A stretch of DNA of 64,000 nucleotides. Source: an uncultured Propionibacteriaceae bacterium (GTDB lineage: Bacteria > Actinomycetota > Actinomycetes > Propionibacteriales > Propionibacteriaceae). Below, one piece after another: positions 8,619 to 17,319 of the stretch (position 1 is its first letter; each line of letters begins with the position of its first letter). The stretch is taken from contig CALIWR010000002.1 in the NCBI GenBank assembly GCA_938046585.1, forward strand, positions 62,001 to 126,000, read 5' to 3'. The position numbers were made by a program, and so were the translations under genes. Under the pieces are notes generated by a model. The model saw only the letters and a list, made by a program, of their open reading frames with translations. It searched no databases and was not told the DNA's origin.

Positions 8619-9937
8619 ACCAGGCCTCCAAGCTTGCGCAGCCGCTGGAACGGGGTATAAGTGGCGATCACGTCGACGGGGGCATCGTGTCCGGCCATCG
8701 CCTCGGCCAGGTCCGGGACGACGCTGTGGTCGACGCCGGCGTACAGCAGCCGTACCGAGAGGTCCTGGGCCCGAGGGCCGGTGGCGATCACGTGTCGTCC
8801 AGCTAACTGCTCATAGTTGACGTCCCAGAGCCAGGACACGTCCCGCCCGTCGGCGGCGGCAGAGTCGATCGCCAGCACCACCGTCTGACTGGTCGCCAGC
8901 GGCAGCGAGCCGGCCCAGCCGGCCGGGTTCTTGGCCAACAGGAGCCGTACAGTGGTGTTGCCGAAGGTGGTGGTGGCGTAGCGCCCGGCCGGGGAGGTCA
9001 CGGTACGCATCCCGCGGATCGCAGTCTCCGGGTCGACCCCGAGCACGACAGCGGCTGCCAAAGCACAGGCGGCGTTCGAGATATTGAAACTGCCAGGGAC
9101 CTTGAGCTTGAGTTCCCACCGGCGCCCGTCGGCGCCGATGACATCGCCACCATCGACCGTACAGGAGGCCGTGGGTTGCGCCAGGTCACCGGTAGGGCAG
9201 GCCCACCGGCTGCGTCCATCGGGCCCCGGGGCGTGTTGCAGGACGGTGCCACATTCGGGGCACAAGGTGGCGTCGTCGGTCCAGGCACTGCTGGTGTTCA
9301 CCCAGACCACATGCTTGGCCGGTCGGGCAGACCAGACCACCAGCGGGTCGTCAGCGTTCGCGACCACGACCGGGGCGTCGGGGCCGGCAGTCGTCAGGGC
9401 CTGACGCCAGCCTCGTCCCAGGGCCTTGATCTCATGGTGGCGGTCCATCTGGTCGCGGGACACGTTGAGCAGCACCAGCACCGCCGGCCGGCCCAGCCGG
9501 ATCACGTCCGGCACCACCCGTTCATCGGTCTCCAGCACTGCGATATCGGCCTTGGGGGCCATCGCCAGCGCCGACGCGATCCCGTGGTGCAGGTTGGCGC
9601 CGTCGGCGTTGGTGACCACCCGGTGCGGGTCGGTTAGTGAGGCCTTTAACGCGGCGGTAAGCAAATGGGTTGTGGTGGTCTTGCCGTTGGTACCCGAGAC
9701 GCAGGCGATGATCCGGCCCGGGAGTAGATGCTCCAACGCGTCAGGGGCCAGGTTCAGGAGTAGTTTTCCCCGGATCGAGGCGCCCGAACCGCGGCCTGTG
9801 ATCCGCGATGCCAGCCCGGCAGCGCTCCCAGCGGCCAGCGCCGCAGCCAGACGGAGCCGCACTGACAAGGGAGTTTGGCGTCGTGGCTGGGGCGTGGAGA
9901 GGTCTAAGGCCATGGCGTCATTGTTGCCGACAGGCAT
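8615..9937 (-). CDS. murT: Lipid II isoglutaminyl synthase, ligase subunit MurT
   Basis: A Mur-ligase family protein of 440 residues (or 432 from the Met at 9913, MALDL). The ATP loop is SGTNGKTTTT (residues 81-90). A central Mur ligase domain contains an inserted zinc ribbon, followed by the DUF1727-type C-terminal domain. With GatD it converts D-Glu of lipid II to D-isoglutamine in the cytoplasm. The ribbon has Cys226, Cys229 and Cys247, but the expected fourth position (residue 250) is Gly; a Cys at 259 is the nearest substitute. Neither start has a clear ribosome site. Confidence 0.92.
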   Translation of the reverse strand: MPVGNNDAMALDLSTPQPRRQTPLSVRLRLAAALAAGSAAGLASRITGRGSGASIRGKLLLNLAPDALEHLLPGRIIACVSGTNGKTTTTHLLTAALKASLTDPHRVVTNADGANLHHGIASALAMAPKADIAVLETDERVVPDVIRLGRPAVLVLLNVSRDQMDRHHEIKALGRGWRQALTTAGPDAPVVVANADDPLVVWSARPAKHVVWVNTSSAWTDDATLCPECGTVLQHAPGPDGRSRWACPTGDLAQPTASCTVDGGDVIGADGRRWELKLKVPGSFNISNAACALAAAVVLGVDPETAIRGMRTVTSPAGRYATTTFGNTTVRLLLAKNPAGWAGSLPLATSQTVVLAIDSAAADGRDVSWLWDVNYEQLAGRHVIATGPRAQDLSVRLLYAGVDHSVVPDLAEAMAGHDAPVDVIATYTPFQRLRKLGGLV

Positions 9938-10077
9938 AGCAGCTGACGACTCGGGCGTTCACGCCGGGTTCGGGGTGATCCGACGCTGCGCCATGATGAG
10001 GTCATGGACTGTCGCCCGGCCGTTTCGGCCACCGCGCCCGGCGGCTGGTCTGGCCGTACCGCCGGCCGGGTCCTGCG

Positions 10078-10743
10078 ATGAGTTCGAGCCGGGTGAGCCG
10101 ACGGACCCGGCGGTGGTTGTGGTCGGTGCTTGTGCTGGTGGCGGTGGTTACCGTCGGCGCTGCGGTGGGGTTGGCGGGGCCGTGGCGGGAGGTGTCGCCG
10201 GTACGGATCGCCGCGCGCGAGCGGGTGGCGGGGTACGACCGATCCTGTGCCCGCGGCCGGGCCTGCTCATTCGGGCCGGCCTGGTCCGATGATGTGACCG
10301 TGGCCGGTGGCCACAACGGCTGTGACACCCGCAACGACATCCTCCGCGAACAGCTGTCCCAGGTGGTGCTGTCGGGCCGCTGCAAGGTCATCTCTGGGGT
10401 ACTGACCGATCCGTACACGGGGATTGTGCAGCAGGTCGCGGCCCGGCAGGTCGAGATCGACCACGTCTACCCGCTGTCGGCTGCCTGGCATGCCGGCGCG
10501 GCCGGCTGGGACGAGCAACGGCGACGCGACTTCGCCAACGATCCGCAGAACCTGCTGGTGACTGCGGCGGCGGTGAACCGGGCGAAAGCCGACCGGATGC
10601 CAGCCGACTGGTCCCCCGCGACGCCGCAGGGTCGCTGTCACTACGCCCGGCGGCTGATCGCCGTCGCCCGGTCCTACGATCTCCCGGTGAGCCCGGCGGA
10701 CGCGATGGCGCTCACCCTTAACCTGAGACAGTGCCGACCATGA
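10078..10743 (+). CDS. Exported or membrane-anchored HNH nuclease family protein (DUF1524-like)
   Basis: A 221-residue protein with an N-terminal hydrophobic segment (residues 12-33) that acts as signal or anchor. The remainder matches actinobacterial HNH family proteins: GHNGCDTRNDIL near residue 78, GVLTDPYTG near 107, the EIDHVYPLS core (Asp128-His129) and the NDPQNLL ... AKAD box near 154-172. Cysteine pairs (57/63, 82, 102, 187) suit an extracytoplasmic location. Such proteins are presumed to cut nucleic acid outside the cell, but a biological role is not established. It is divergent from murT. Confidence 0.85.
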   Translation: MSSSRVSRRTRRWLWSVLVLVAVVTVGAAVGLAGPWREVSPVRIAARERVAGYDRSCARGRACSFGPAWSDDVTVAGGHNGCDTRNDILREQLSQVVLSGRCKVISGVLTDPYTGIVQQVAARQVEIDHVYPLSAAWHAGAAGWDEQRRRDFANDPQNLLVTAAAVNRAKADRMPADWSPATPQGRCHYARRLIAVARSYDLPVSPADAMALTLNLRQCRP

Positions 10744-10762
10744 CCGGCGTCGGCCGCGGTCG

Positions 10763-11131
10763 TCAGGGCCGCGGACGCAGTTCGCACGACGCGGTCCCGT
10801 ACGGCAACCGGTGCCGGTGTCGGGCCACGAACCGATACCCCGGGCGCAGCAGGTGACGGATCCCGGGCAGCCGCATCAGGCGACCCGGCAGGCCCCAGCC
10901 CCCTCCCAGATCGATGAGGCAGGCGGACACCGCGTCGGATCCCTCGAGCCGGCCCTGTGGCCCGACCCACTGCAGCGCCCGTCGTGCCTGGTCCACGCTC
11001 AGCCCGAGTGCCGCCAGGTCCGTCTGCTGCCACGAGAGCACCTGAAGCCGGCTCGGGTCAACCCGGGCGCGGACCCAGCTGGCCGCCCAGGTACAGAAGC
11101 CGCAGTCACCGTCGTAGATCAGGACGCTCAT
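10763..11131 (-). CDS. Thiol-disulfide oxidoreductase, DCC (DUF393) family
   Basis: A 122-residue protein beginning with the family signature YDGDCGFC; the CxxC pair is Cys10 and Cys13. DCC proteins are small predicted redox proteins of uncertain substrate. The start ATG overlaps the stop of the upstream DUF1266 gene by ATGA, so the two are translated together. It converges on the HNH gene with 19 bp between them. Confidence 0.85.
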   Translation of the reverse strand: MSVLIYDGDCGFCTWAASWVRARVDPSRLQVLSWQQTDLAALGLSVDQARRALQWVGPQGRLEGSDAVSACLIDLGGGWGLPGRLMRLPGIRHLLRPGYRFVARHRHRLPYGTASCELRPRP

Positions 11132-11790
11132 CGCCACGGCACCCGTGCCCAAGGGCCGCGTGGCGCGGTCAGCAGCATCTGGTTCTGGGCTCGGATCCGG
11201 TTGAGGTACTCCGTCATCGGGATGTCGCTGTAGTCGGCGAGATGCTGGGCATAGCCCATGGCCCAGGCCTCGCCCATCTCCTCCCAGCTGTGATAGCGGG
11301 CTTGGAGCGCGGTTTGCGCATCGGCGAAGGCGACCTGCATTTCCTCCTGCGAGATCAGTCCCACGGTGACGCCGGCGCGGGCCAGCATGATCAGCCGCAG
11401 CCAATCAAAGGCGTGAAAGCTGACCTCGGTGAAGTCATCGCGCAGCGCTGCCACCCGATGTCCGGAGAACCGTAGCCAGTCCACGTGGTCACGTAAGCCC
11501 TGGGTGTCGGTGATCTCCCAGACCGATTCCAATTCCTCGCGTGCCCAGTCCGGGTCCAGCCGGGCCTCATCCCAGGGGGAACGGTCGAGGGTCCACATGG
11601 CCGACGCCGCCAGCGGCCAGTCGGCTGGTCGTGGCGTGTAGCGGCGCGGGTCTTGGGCCCAGCGGACCACGGTGCGATCTCGTCGGGTCTGAGAGCGCCG
11701 ATGCAGGCGGTACCCGGCCCCCAACAGCAACACACCGCCGAGCAGGATGGTCCACGGTTCCATCCGGCCAGCCAACCACACCGACCCCAT
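11128..11790 (-). CDS. DUF1266 domain protein with N-terminal membrane helix
   Basis: A 220-residue protein. A hydrophobic helix lies near residues 12-27 (TILLGGVLLLGAGYRL), followed by an Arg-rich stretch and a DUF1266-type domain with an FDWLRLIMLARAGV core and a final helical SWEEMGEAWAMGYAQH segment. Met10 (ATG at 11763) is an alternative start. Family function is unknown; in enteric bacteria such genes cluster with other cell-envelope unknowns. It is divergent from dnaG with only about 40 bp between starts. Confidence 0.75.
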   Translation of the reverse strand: MGSVWLAGRMEPWTILLGGVLLLGAGYRLHRRSQTRRDRTVVRWAQDPRRYTPRPADWPLAASAMWTLDRSPWDEARLDPDWAREELESVWEITDTQGLRDHVDWLRFSGHRVAALRDDFTEVSFHAFDWLRLIMLARAGVTVGLISQEEMQVAFADAQTALQARYHSWEEMGEAWAMGYAQHLADYSDIPMTEYLNRIRAQNQMLLTAPRGPWARVPWR

Positions 11791-11831
11791 TGTTCGCCGC
11801 TCGAATCCGACTTCCGTCTTACACTCCTGCT

Positions 11832-13682
11832 GTGGCGAGCCTGATCAACGACGAGGACATCGCCGAGGTGCGGCAACGGGCGCGGATCGACGATGTGATC
11901 TCGGCGTACGTGGCGCTGCGGAACGCCGGTGGCGGATCGCTGAAGGGATTGTGCCCGTTCCACGAGGAGAAGACCCCTAGTTTCCACGTCACCCCGGCGC
12001 GGGGCTTTTACTACTGCTTCGGCTGCGGCGAATCCGGCGACGTGATCAGCTTTGTCCGCAAGATCAACAACCTGTCGTTCACGGAGGCGGTCGAGCATCT
12101 GGCCGACAAGTACGGGGTACAGCTGCGCTACACCGAGGGGAACCGGGAACCGTCCGGGGGTCGGCTACGGATCTTGGAGGCCAACCAGCTGGCGGCTGAC
12201 TTCTTCGCTGAGCAGTTGCTGACCCCCGAAGCGGTAGTAGCCAGACGGTTCGTCGACTCTCGGGGGTTCGGCCGGGAGGTGGCGCAGAGGTTCGGGCTGG
12301 GCTATGCCCCGACCTCCGGGCGAGCCTTAAGTCAGCACCTGCGAGGCCGTGGCTTCCGCGAGGAGGAACTAATCGGCGCCGGACTGATCCGCAACGGCGG
12401 CTGGGATTTTTTCCAGGGGCGTGCGATCTGGCCGATCAAGGACGCCGGCGGCACGGTACTCGGCTTCGGGGCCCGACGGCTGCTCGACGACGACCGGATG
12501 CCGGCAAAATACCTCAACACTCCCGAGACCGCTGTCTACAAGAAATCGCACGTGCTGTACGGGCTGGATCTGGCCCGGGCCAATATCGGCAGGAAACAGC
12601 AGGCGGTGATCGTCGAGGGGTACACCGACGTGATGGCTGCTCACATGTCGGGGGTCGACACGGCGATCGCCTCCTGCGGGACGGCCTTCGGTGATGACCA
12701 TGCCCGGATGGTGCAGCGGCTGCTCGGTGGTGACGCCTTCCACGGCGAGGTGATCTTCACCTTCGATGGTGACGAGGCGGGGCAGCGGGCCGCGCTCAAA
12801 GTGTTCGGCGGAGACCACCACTTCGTTGCCCAGACCTATGTCGCTGTCGAACCGACGGGTCTGGACCCGTGCGACCTGCGTCTTGAGCACGGCGAGGCCG
12901 CGGTTCGGGAACTGGTAGCCCGGCGCCAGCCGCTGTACCGGTTCGTGATGGGCAATGTGCTGCAGCGCTACGACCTCGACCGGGCCGACAGCCGGCTGGA
13001 GGCGCTCCGGGCAGCCGCACCGCTGATGGCCTCGATCCGGGACGCGTCACTGGTCGGTGCGTACGCCCGGGAACTGGCCACGATGCTGGGCGCCGACCTG
13101 GACGAGGTCCGTCGAGAGGTGGCCCGGGCCGGCGGCCGGCTGCCCCGGGGCCGTTCTGCCCGATCTCGGCAATCAGAGCCTGAAGAACTGGCACTGGTGC
13201 CCAGCGAATTCCCCAACCCCGACGACCGTGCCCTCGTGGTAGAGCGTGACTCGCTCAAGATCTGGTTGCAGCGTCCCGAGGTGGTGGCCAAGGCCGCATC
13301 GTCCTGGTCGCTGATCCAGGCCAGTGACTATTCTCATCCCGCCTATCGGGCGGTGTACGAGGCTGCTGCTGCGCTGCCGGACGACCTGCCTAGCGCCGAC
13401 TGGGCCCGGACCGTGGTGGCCTCGCTAGACCCGGCGCTGCAGCAGCTGGCGATGTCGCTAGCCGTGGAACCCCTGCCGACCACAGTCGATGTGCGGTACG
13501 CCGAGGAATACGCAGCCAAGCTGCGGCTACTCGCGGTGATGCGGACGATTGCCGAGCTGAAATCCCGGCTGCAGCGGACCAATCCCGAAAACGACCAGGT
13601 CGCGTACAACCGGATGTTCAGCCAGATGATCGACCTGGAGGCCCACCGCAAACACCTGCTCCACCTGACCACCGGGGACTGA
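11832..13682 (+). CDS. dnaG: DNA primase
   Basis: The bacterial primase that makes RNA primers at the replication fork. The CHC2 zinc-binding domain is intact (Cys41, His44, Cys62, Cys65), followed by the RNA polymerase core with Toprim motifs VIVEGYTDVM and FTFDGDEAG, and a C-terminal helical domain for helicase contact. The GTG at 11832 starts the conserved N-terminus (VASLINDEDIAEVR); longer open frame upstream overlaps the divergent gene and is not part of it. Length 616 residues is normal. A sigma factor gene follows 100 bp downstream. Confidence 0.95.
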   Translation: MASLINDEDIAEVRQRARIDDVISAYVALRNAGGGSLKGLCPFHEEKTPSFHVTPARGFYYCFGCGESGDVISFVRKINNLSFTEAVEHLADKYGVQLRYTEGNREPSGGRLRILEANQLAADFFAEQLLTPEAVVARRFVDSRGFGREVAQRFGLGYAPTSGRALSQHLRGRGFREEELIGAGLIRNGGWDFFQGRAIWPIKDAGGTVLGFGARRLLDDDRMPAKYLNTPETAVYKKSHVLYGLDLARANIGRKQQAVIVEGYTDVMAAHMSGVDTAIASCGTAFGDDHARMVQRLLGGDAFHGEVIFTFDGDEAGQRAALKVFGGDHHFVAQTYVAVEPTGLDPCDLRLEHGEAAVRELVARRQPLYRFVMGNVLQRYDLDRADSRLEALRAAAPLMASIRDASLVGAYARELATMLGADLDEVRREVARAGGRLPRGRSARSRQSEPEELALVPSEFPNPDDRALVVERDSLKIWLQRPEVVAKAASSWSLIQASDYSHPAYRAVYEAAAALPDDLPSADWARTVVASLDPALQQLAMSLAVEPLPTTVDVRYAEEYAAKLRLLAVMRTIAELKSRLQRTNPENDQVAYNRMFSQMIDLEAHRKHLLHLTTGD

Positions 13683-13691
13683 GCACGCGGG

Positions 13692-13744
13692 TTATCCACA
13701 GAAGGCGGTGTTGTCGCACTGTCGTCCACCATCTTCTGTGGGTA
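13692..13744. promoter_or_regulatory. Inverted pair of DnaA-box-like sites
   Basis: TTATCCACA at 13692-13700 matches the DnaA box consensus. A 12-base segment beginning in it (13693-13704) recurs in inverted orientation at 13733-13744 with one mismatch (CTTCTGTGGGTA). The pair lies just after dnaG and about 40 bases before the sigma gene start. DnaA control of the sigma gene, or a structured RNA element, are both possible. Confidence 0.5.
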
Positions 13745-13782
13745 GCTGCCACATCAGCTCTCGACCGGCCACTGTGAAGGGC

Positions 13783-14610
13783 ATGACGACGATGGATCAC
13801 GATGTCCGAACCTTGATGCTGAGCCAGGCTGAAGAGGAAGAACTGGCCCGCGCCGTCGAGGCCGGGGTGCTTGCCGAATCCTGTGACGAGTTGACCCAGG
13901 GCGCCGGCGCGGACGACCTGCGACAGATCATCCAGCGCGGCCACCGGGCCCGCGAGCGGCTCCTGCTCGCCAACCACGGGCTGGTGGTGAGCATCGCTGT
14001 GGCCGAAAGCCGCGCCAGTAGCGCCGGCGTGGATGAGCTGATCCAGGAGGGTTATGTCGGCTTGGGGGAGGCCCTAGCCCGCTACGACTACCGGCGGGGC
14101 CGGTTCGGGGTCTTCGCCGCTGCCTGGGTGCGTCACGTGGTCCGACGGGCCGCGCGGACCAATTGCGGCCGTTCGCACCTGTCCCGTCGGCAGCTGGCGC
14201 TGCTGAGTAGGGTCCGCCGGACCGAGGCCGAGCTGTGCCAACGGCTCGGCCGCAGCATCGCGACCAGCGAACTAGAGGGGGAGCTGATGCTGGACGGGCC
14301 GACCACCGGCTGGTACCGCGACTATTGCGAGCCGGTGGCGTTGGAACGGACAGACCTGTCCGACGAAGCCGCGCAAGACGCGTTCGCGGCGGTCGTCTCG
14401 ATTACCTGGAGTGCGGAGGAGCTGGTCGCCGGGTTGTCGGGCTTGGAGCGGCGGGTGGTCCGGGAACGCTGCGGGATCGGCTGTCCCCGGCGTAGTTACG
14501 CCCAGGTGGCTGAAGGGCTGGGCATGAGCTCCACCAGCATCCGGCGGATCGAGAAACGAGCCCTTGCCCGGCTGCGGCAACGACTGGAGCAGGCTGGGAT
14601 CGCCGCCTGA
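13783..14610 (+). CDS. RNA polymerase sigma factor, SigA/SigB-like (sigma-70 group 2/3)
   Basis: A 275-residue sigma-70 protein with regions 1.2, 2, 3 and 4 but no region 1.1. Visible parts are LLANHGLVVSIAVAE and DELIQEGYVGLGEALARYDY (region 2.1-2.2), a divergent region 2.3-2.4 (FGVFAAAWVRHVVRRAAR), an NRRQ-like segment, and the region 4 helix-turn-helix (YAQVAEGLGMSSTSIRRIEKRAL). The usual FSTYAYWWIRQAI core is clearly altered, so promoter specificity probably differs from the housekeeping factor. A GAAGG site precedes the ATG at 13783. It follows dnaG as in the macromolecular synthesis operon. Confidence 0.82.
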   Translation: MTTMDHDVRTLMLSQAEEEELARAVEAGVLAESCDELTQGAGADDLRQIIQRGHRARERLLLANHGLVVSIAVAESRASSAGVDELIQEGYVGLGEALARYDYRRGRFGVFAAAWVRHVVRRAARTNCGRSHLSRRQLALLSRVRRTEAELCQRLGRSIATSELEGELMLDGPTTGWYRDYCEPVALERTDLSDEAAQDAFAAVVSITWSAEELVAGLSGLERRVVRERCGIGCPRRSYAQVAEGLGMSSTSIRRIEKRALARLRQRLEQAGIAA

Positions 14611-14667
14611 GCCGGGGCCACACCGACCCGGCCAACGGCTCGGGACCGCTGCCGCGACAATGGCGGC

Positions 14668-15165
14668 ATGTTTCTCGACCGGGGTGGGCTGGACCAGGAC
14701 ACGTACCGTGACTTGACGGCGAAGGTGCCGCGGGCCCGGGTCCTGGCGTACGGAACCGGGCCTGATGGGCTGGTGGTAGCCGGGCTGGTCGCCCACCTCG
14801 CAGTCCGAGAGCAAGGGGTCTGGCAGGTGACGCCGTGGCATGAGGTGCTCACCGGGTCCTGGGACCAGCAGGACCGGCGGCTGGGCTGGACTACCGAGGC
14901 TGGGGACCACGTCGTGACCCTGAGCGTCCCGGGCCGGATTCCGGGGCTGCTGCGCGAACGGATACAGGCCTCGCTGGTGATCGACGAAACGTTCCAGGCG
15001 GCCGGGGTCGAGGTGACGATCTGCGCCCGCCGGGACCTGACCGACCCGAATAGTCCGCTGTTGTGGCGGGTCACCACGGCCGCGCCGGCGCAGCTGGCCA
15101 GGCCCGAGGTGCACGCCGCAGCCGAGCGCCGGATCAATGAACTGCAGGCTGATCTGGGGCGCTAA
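14668..15165 (+). CDS. Conserved hypothetical protein
   Basis: A 165-residue soluble protein with no signal peptide or membrane segment. It opens with a VPRARVLAYGTGPDG segment and contains WHEVLTGSWDQQDRRLGW, a pattern of short strands that resembles small PH-like actinobacterial proteins of unknown function. A C-terminal helix (residues 145-165) is rich in Ala and Glu. It starts 57 bp after the sigma gene in the same direction. I do not recognise a characterised family. Confidence 0.6.
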   Translation: MFLDRGGLDQDTYRDLTAKVPRARVLAYGTGPDGLVVAGLVAHLAVREQGVWQVTPWHEVLTGSWDQQDRRLGWTTEAGDHVVTLSVPGRIPGLLRERIQASLVIDETFQAAGVEVTICARRDLTDPNSPLLWRVTTAAPAQLARPEVHAAAERRINELQADLGR

Positions 15166-15195
15166 AGCCAGGCGAGGGGAGAAGTCATCGCAGGT

Positions 15196-15245
15196 GCCCC
15201 CGCCTGGGCTTGAGCCCCGGGTCTTAATCTGGGCAGCCGCTCGGC
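15196..15245 (-). other. Possible tRNA 3' remnant
   Basis: The plus-strand sequence shares an 11-base exact match (CCCCCGCCTGG) with the acceptor/T-arm end of the tRNA-Asn at 17567-17639, in the same orientation. It can form a T-arm-like hairpin (CCTGGGC-TTGA-GCCCCGG with one mismatch), but the anticodon part is degenerate. It may equally be the terminator of the former glpK gene. Confidence 0.3.
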
Positions 15246-16787
15246 TACTTGATGACGTCGTCGTCGACCCAGTCCAGGGTACGTGTCACAGCCTTCTTCC
15301 AGTTGCGGAACAGGCGTTCCCGTTCGGCGGCGTCCATCGTGGGTTCCCAGCGGCGGCCTTCCGCCCAGTTGGCGACGACGTCGCGGGTACCCGACCAGAA
15401 GCCCACCGCGATACCGGCAGCGTAGGCGGCTCCGAGTGCCGTGGTCTCTGTCACTTTCGGGCGTACCACCGGCACGCCGATCTGATCGGCCTGGAACTGC
15501 ATGAGCAGGTCGTCGCGGGTCATGCCGCCGTCAACCTTGAGCCCGTGAAGGACCGTGCCGTAGGCCGCGGCATCCCGGTTCATGGCCTCGAGTACTTCTC
15601 GGGTCTGGAAGACGGTCGCCTCCTCCACGGCACGTGCGAGGTGCCCCCTATTGACGTACCGGGTCAGTCCGACCAGAACACCGCGGGCGTCGGGACGCCA
15701 GTGGGGGCGAAAAGCCCGGAGAACGCGGGCACAAAGTAGGCCCCTGCGTTGTCATCCACGGAGCGGGCCAGCGCCTCCACATCCGTGGAGTCGGTGATGA
15801 TGCCGAGATTGTCGCGCAGCCATTGCACGAGCGAGCCGGCGACTGCGATCGAGCCCTCCAAGGCGTAGACGGGTTCCTCGCCTTCGATCTGGTAGCACAC
15901 GGTCGTCAGCAGACCGTTACGGCTGCGCACCGGGGTAGTGCCGGTGTTCATGAGCATGAAGCAGCCGGTGCCGTAGGTGTTCTTGGCCTGACCCACCTCG
16001 AAACAGGCCTGGCCGAAGGTGGCCGCCTGCTGGTCTCCCAGGATCGCGGCGATGGGGGTATCGACGAGCAGACCGTTTCTACGGCCCAATCCGAACACCC
16101 CTGAGCTCGGCCTGATCTGCGGGAGCGTCGAGATGGGGATTCCCAGGTACGCGCAGATCTGCGGATCCCAGTCCAGGGTGTCGATGTTCATTAGCAGGGT
16201 GCGTGAGGCGTTGGTGACATCCGTGGCGTGCACACCACCGCTCGCCCCGCCAGTCAGATGCCACAGGACCCAGGTGTCCATGGTGCCCATCAGAAGCTCA
16301 CCGGCCTCGGCACGCTCGCGGGCCCCCTCGACGTTCTCCAGCACCCAGCTGACCTTGGGACCGGCGAAATAGGTGGCCAGGCCCAGCCCCACGCGATCCT
16401 GGTAGCGGTCATAGTCGGGGGAGCCGTCCGGCTTCGGGGCAGCGGCTGCCAGGCGGTCGCAGATCTTCTGGGTGCGGGTGTCCTGCCACACGATGACGTT
16501 GTGGACCGGCTCGCCGGTGTCCTTATCCCATACGACGGCGCTCTCGCGTTGATTCGTGATTCCCACCGAGGCGATCTCGTGGCGGTTAACCTCGGCCTTC
16601 GCCAGGACCCCGGCCACGACCGAGCGGATATTGGCCCAGATCTCCACGGCGTCGTGCTCGACCCAACCGGCGCGAGGCAGGATCTGGGCGTGCTCCTTCT
16701 GATCGGCGACGACGATCTCGCCGTCGTGATTGAACAAGATGGCGCGGGAAGAGGTCGTGCCCTGATCGATTATTTCTTGTCGGTCAT
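15245..16787 (-). pseudogene. glpK: Glycerol kinase pseudogene
   Basis: Two fragments together cover a whole FGGY-family glycerol kinase. The N-terminal piece begins MTDKK (ATG at 16787 with an AAAGGA site) and then hits a stop, because about ten bases are missing before DQGTTSSRAI (lesion near 16772). The middle, with the YGTGCFMLMNTG signature, is open until a one-base loss at the FAPYW motif (near 15700-15707, beside a run of five G). The C-terminal 127 residues (EATVFQTREV to the natural stop at 15245) lie in another frame. The total length, after restoring 11 bases, is a multiple of three. It cannot make active kinase as written. Confidence 0.88.
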
Positions 16788-16867
16788 GGGGTGTCCTTTC
16801 GCGTCGGTGCACTGACGTGATGGTGGGTTGTTGGATGAGCCGGCGGCGGGCGACCGAGGGCGGTGGT

Positions 16868-17096
16868 TCAGTAGAGGCCGCCCAGTCGGGGGATCAGCAG
16901 GCCTGCGGCGAGGGCGCCGAGGAGGGGGGCCGACCACCGGCACCCATGCGTAGGCCCAGTCGGAGCCGCCCTTGCCTTTGATCGGCAGGAGGGCATGCGC
17001 GAGGCGCGGCCCCAGATCGCGGGCCGGGTTGATGGCGTAACCAGTGGGGCCGCCCAGCGACATGCCAATAGCCACGATAAGGAGGCGCCGCAGCTA
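16868..17096 (-). pseudogene. glpF: Glycerol facilitator (aquaporin family) 3' remnant
   Basis: Only the last third of a major intrinsic protein gene remains. It reads AIGMSLGGPTGYAINPARD, containing the second NPA box with the Asp-Leu-Gly that follows in glycerol facilitators, then AYAWVPVVGP. A frameshift at a run of six G (near 16926) separates this from LLGALAAGLLIPRLGGLY and the natural stop at 16868. The upstream part of the gene is gone. It sits 81 bp before the glpK pseudogene, so a glpF-glpK operon once existed here. Confidence 0.82.
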
Positions 17097-17100
17097 TTGC

Positions 17101-17319
17101 CGGTGGCTGGAGGCATCGAGGTACCCGGCGATGGTGTTGAGGTCTCGCCTGGCTGGGGGCGGGGGTGACCTGGTCGAGCGGGCCGAGGACGATCCCGGCT
17201 ACGGCCAGTAGGGTGGCGATGTAGTCGGTGGCCACTTGGAGTGCGGTGCCGAGCGTCGACAGCTGCACGCGTAGCGCTGAGAGGGCTTGGTCGTGGTCGC
17301 GTCGTAGGTCGGCCACCAT
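17101..17319 (-). other. Possible small ORF fused into glpF debris
   Basis: From an ATG at 17319 the minus strand reads MVADLRRDHDQALSALRVQL, then a hydrophobic stretch (YIATLLAVAGIVLGPLDQ) before running into material of low quality near 17160 and onward through glpF debris out of frame. The first 50 residues look like genuine coding sequence (coiled region plus one membrane helix). It may be a truncated gene. No ribosome site is evident. I do not recognise it. Confidence 0.3.

Noticed and set aside
10078..10743. HNH nuclease as a restriction or anti-phage enzyme
   Set aside because: It has an export segment and disulfide-type cysteines, with no methylase or defence gene nearby.
13708..13782. 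Earlier start for the sigma factor gene
   Set aside because: The frame from 13708 overlaps the inverted repeat; the GAAGG site points to the ATG at 13783.
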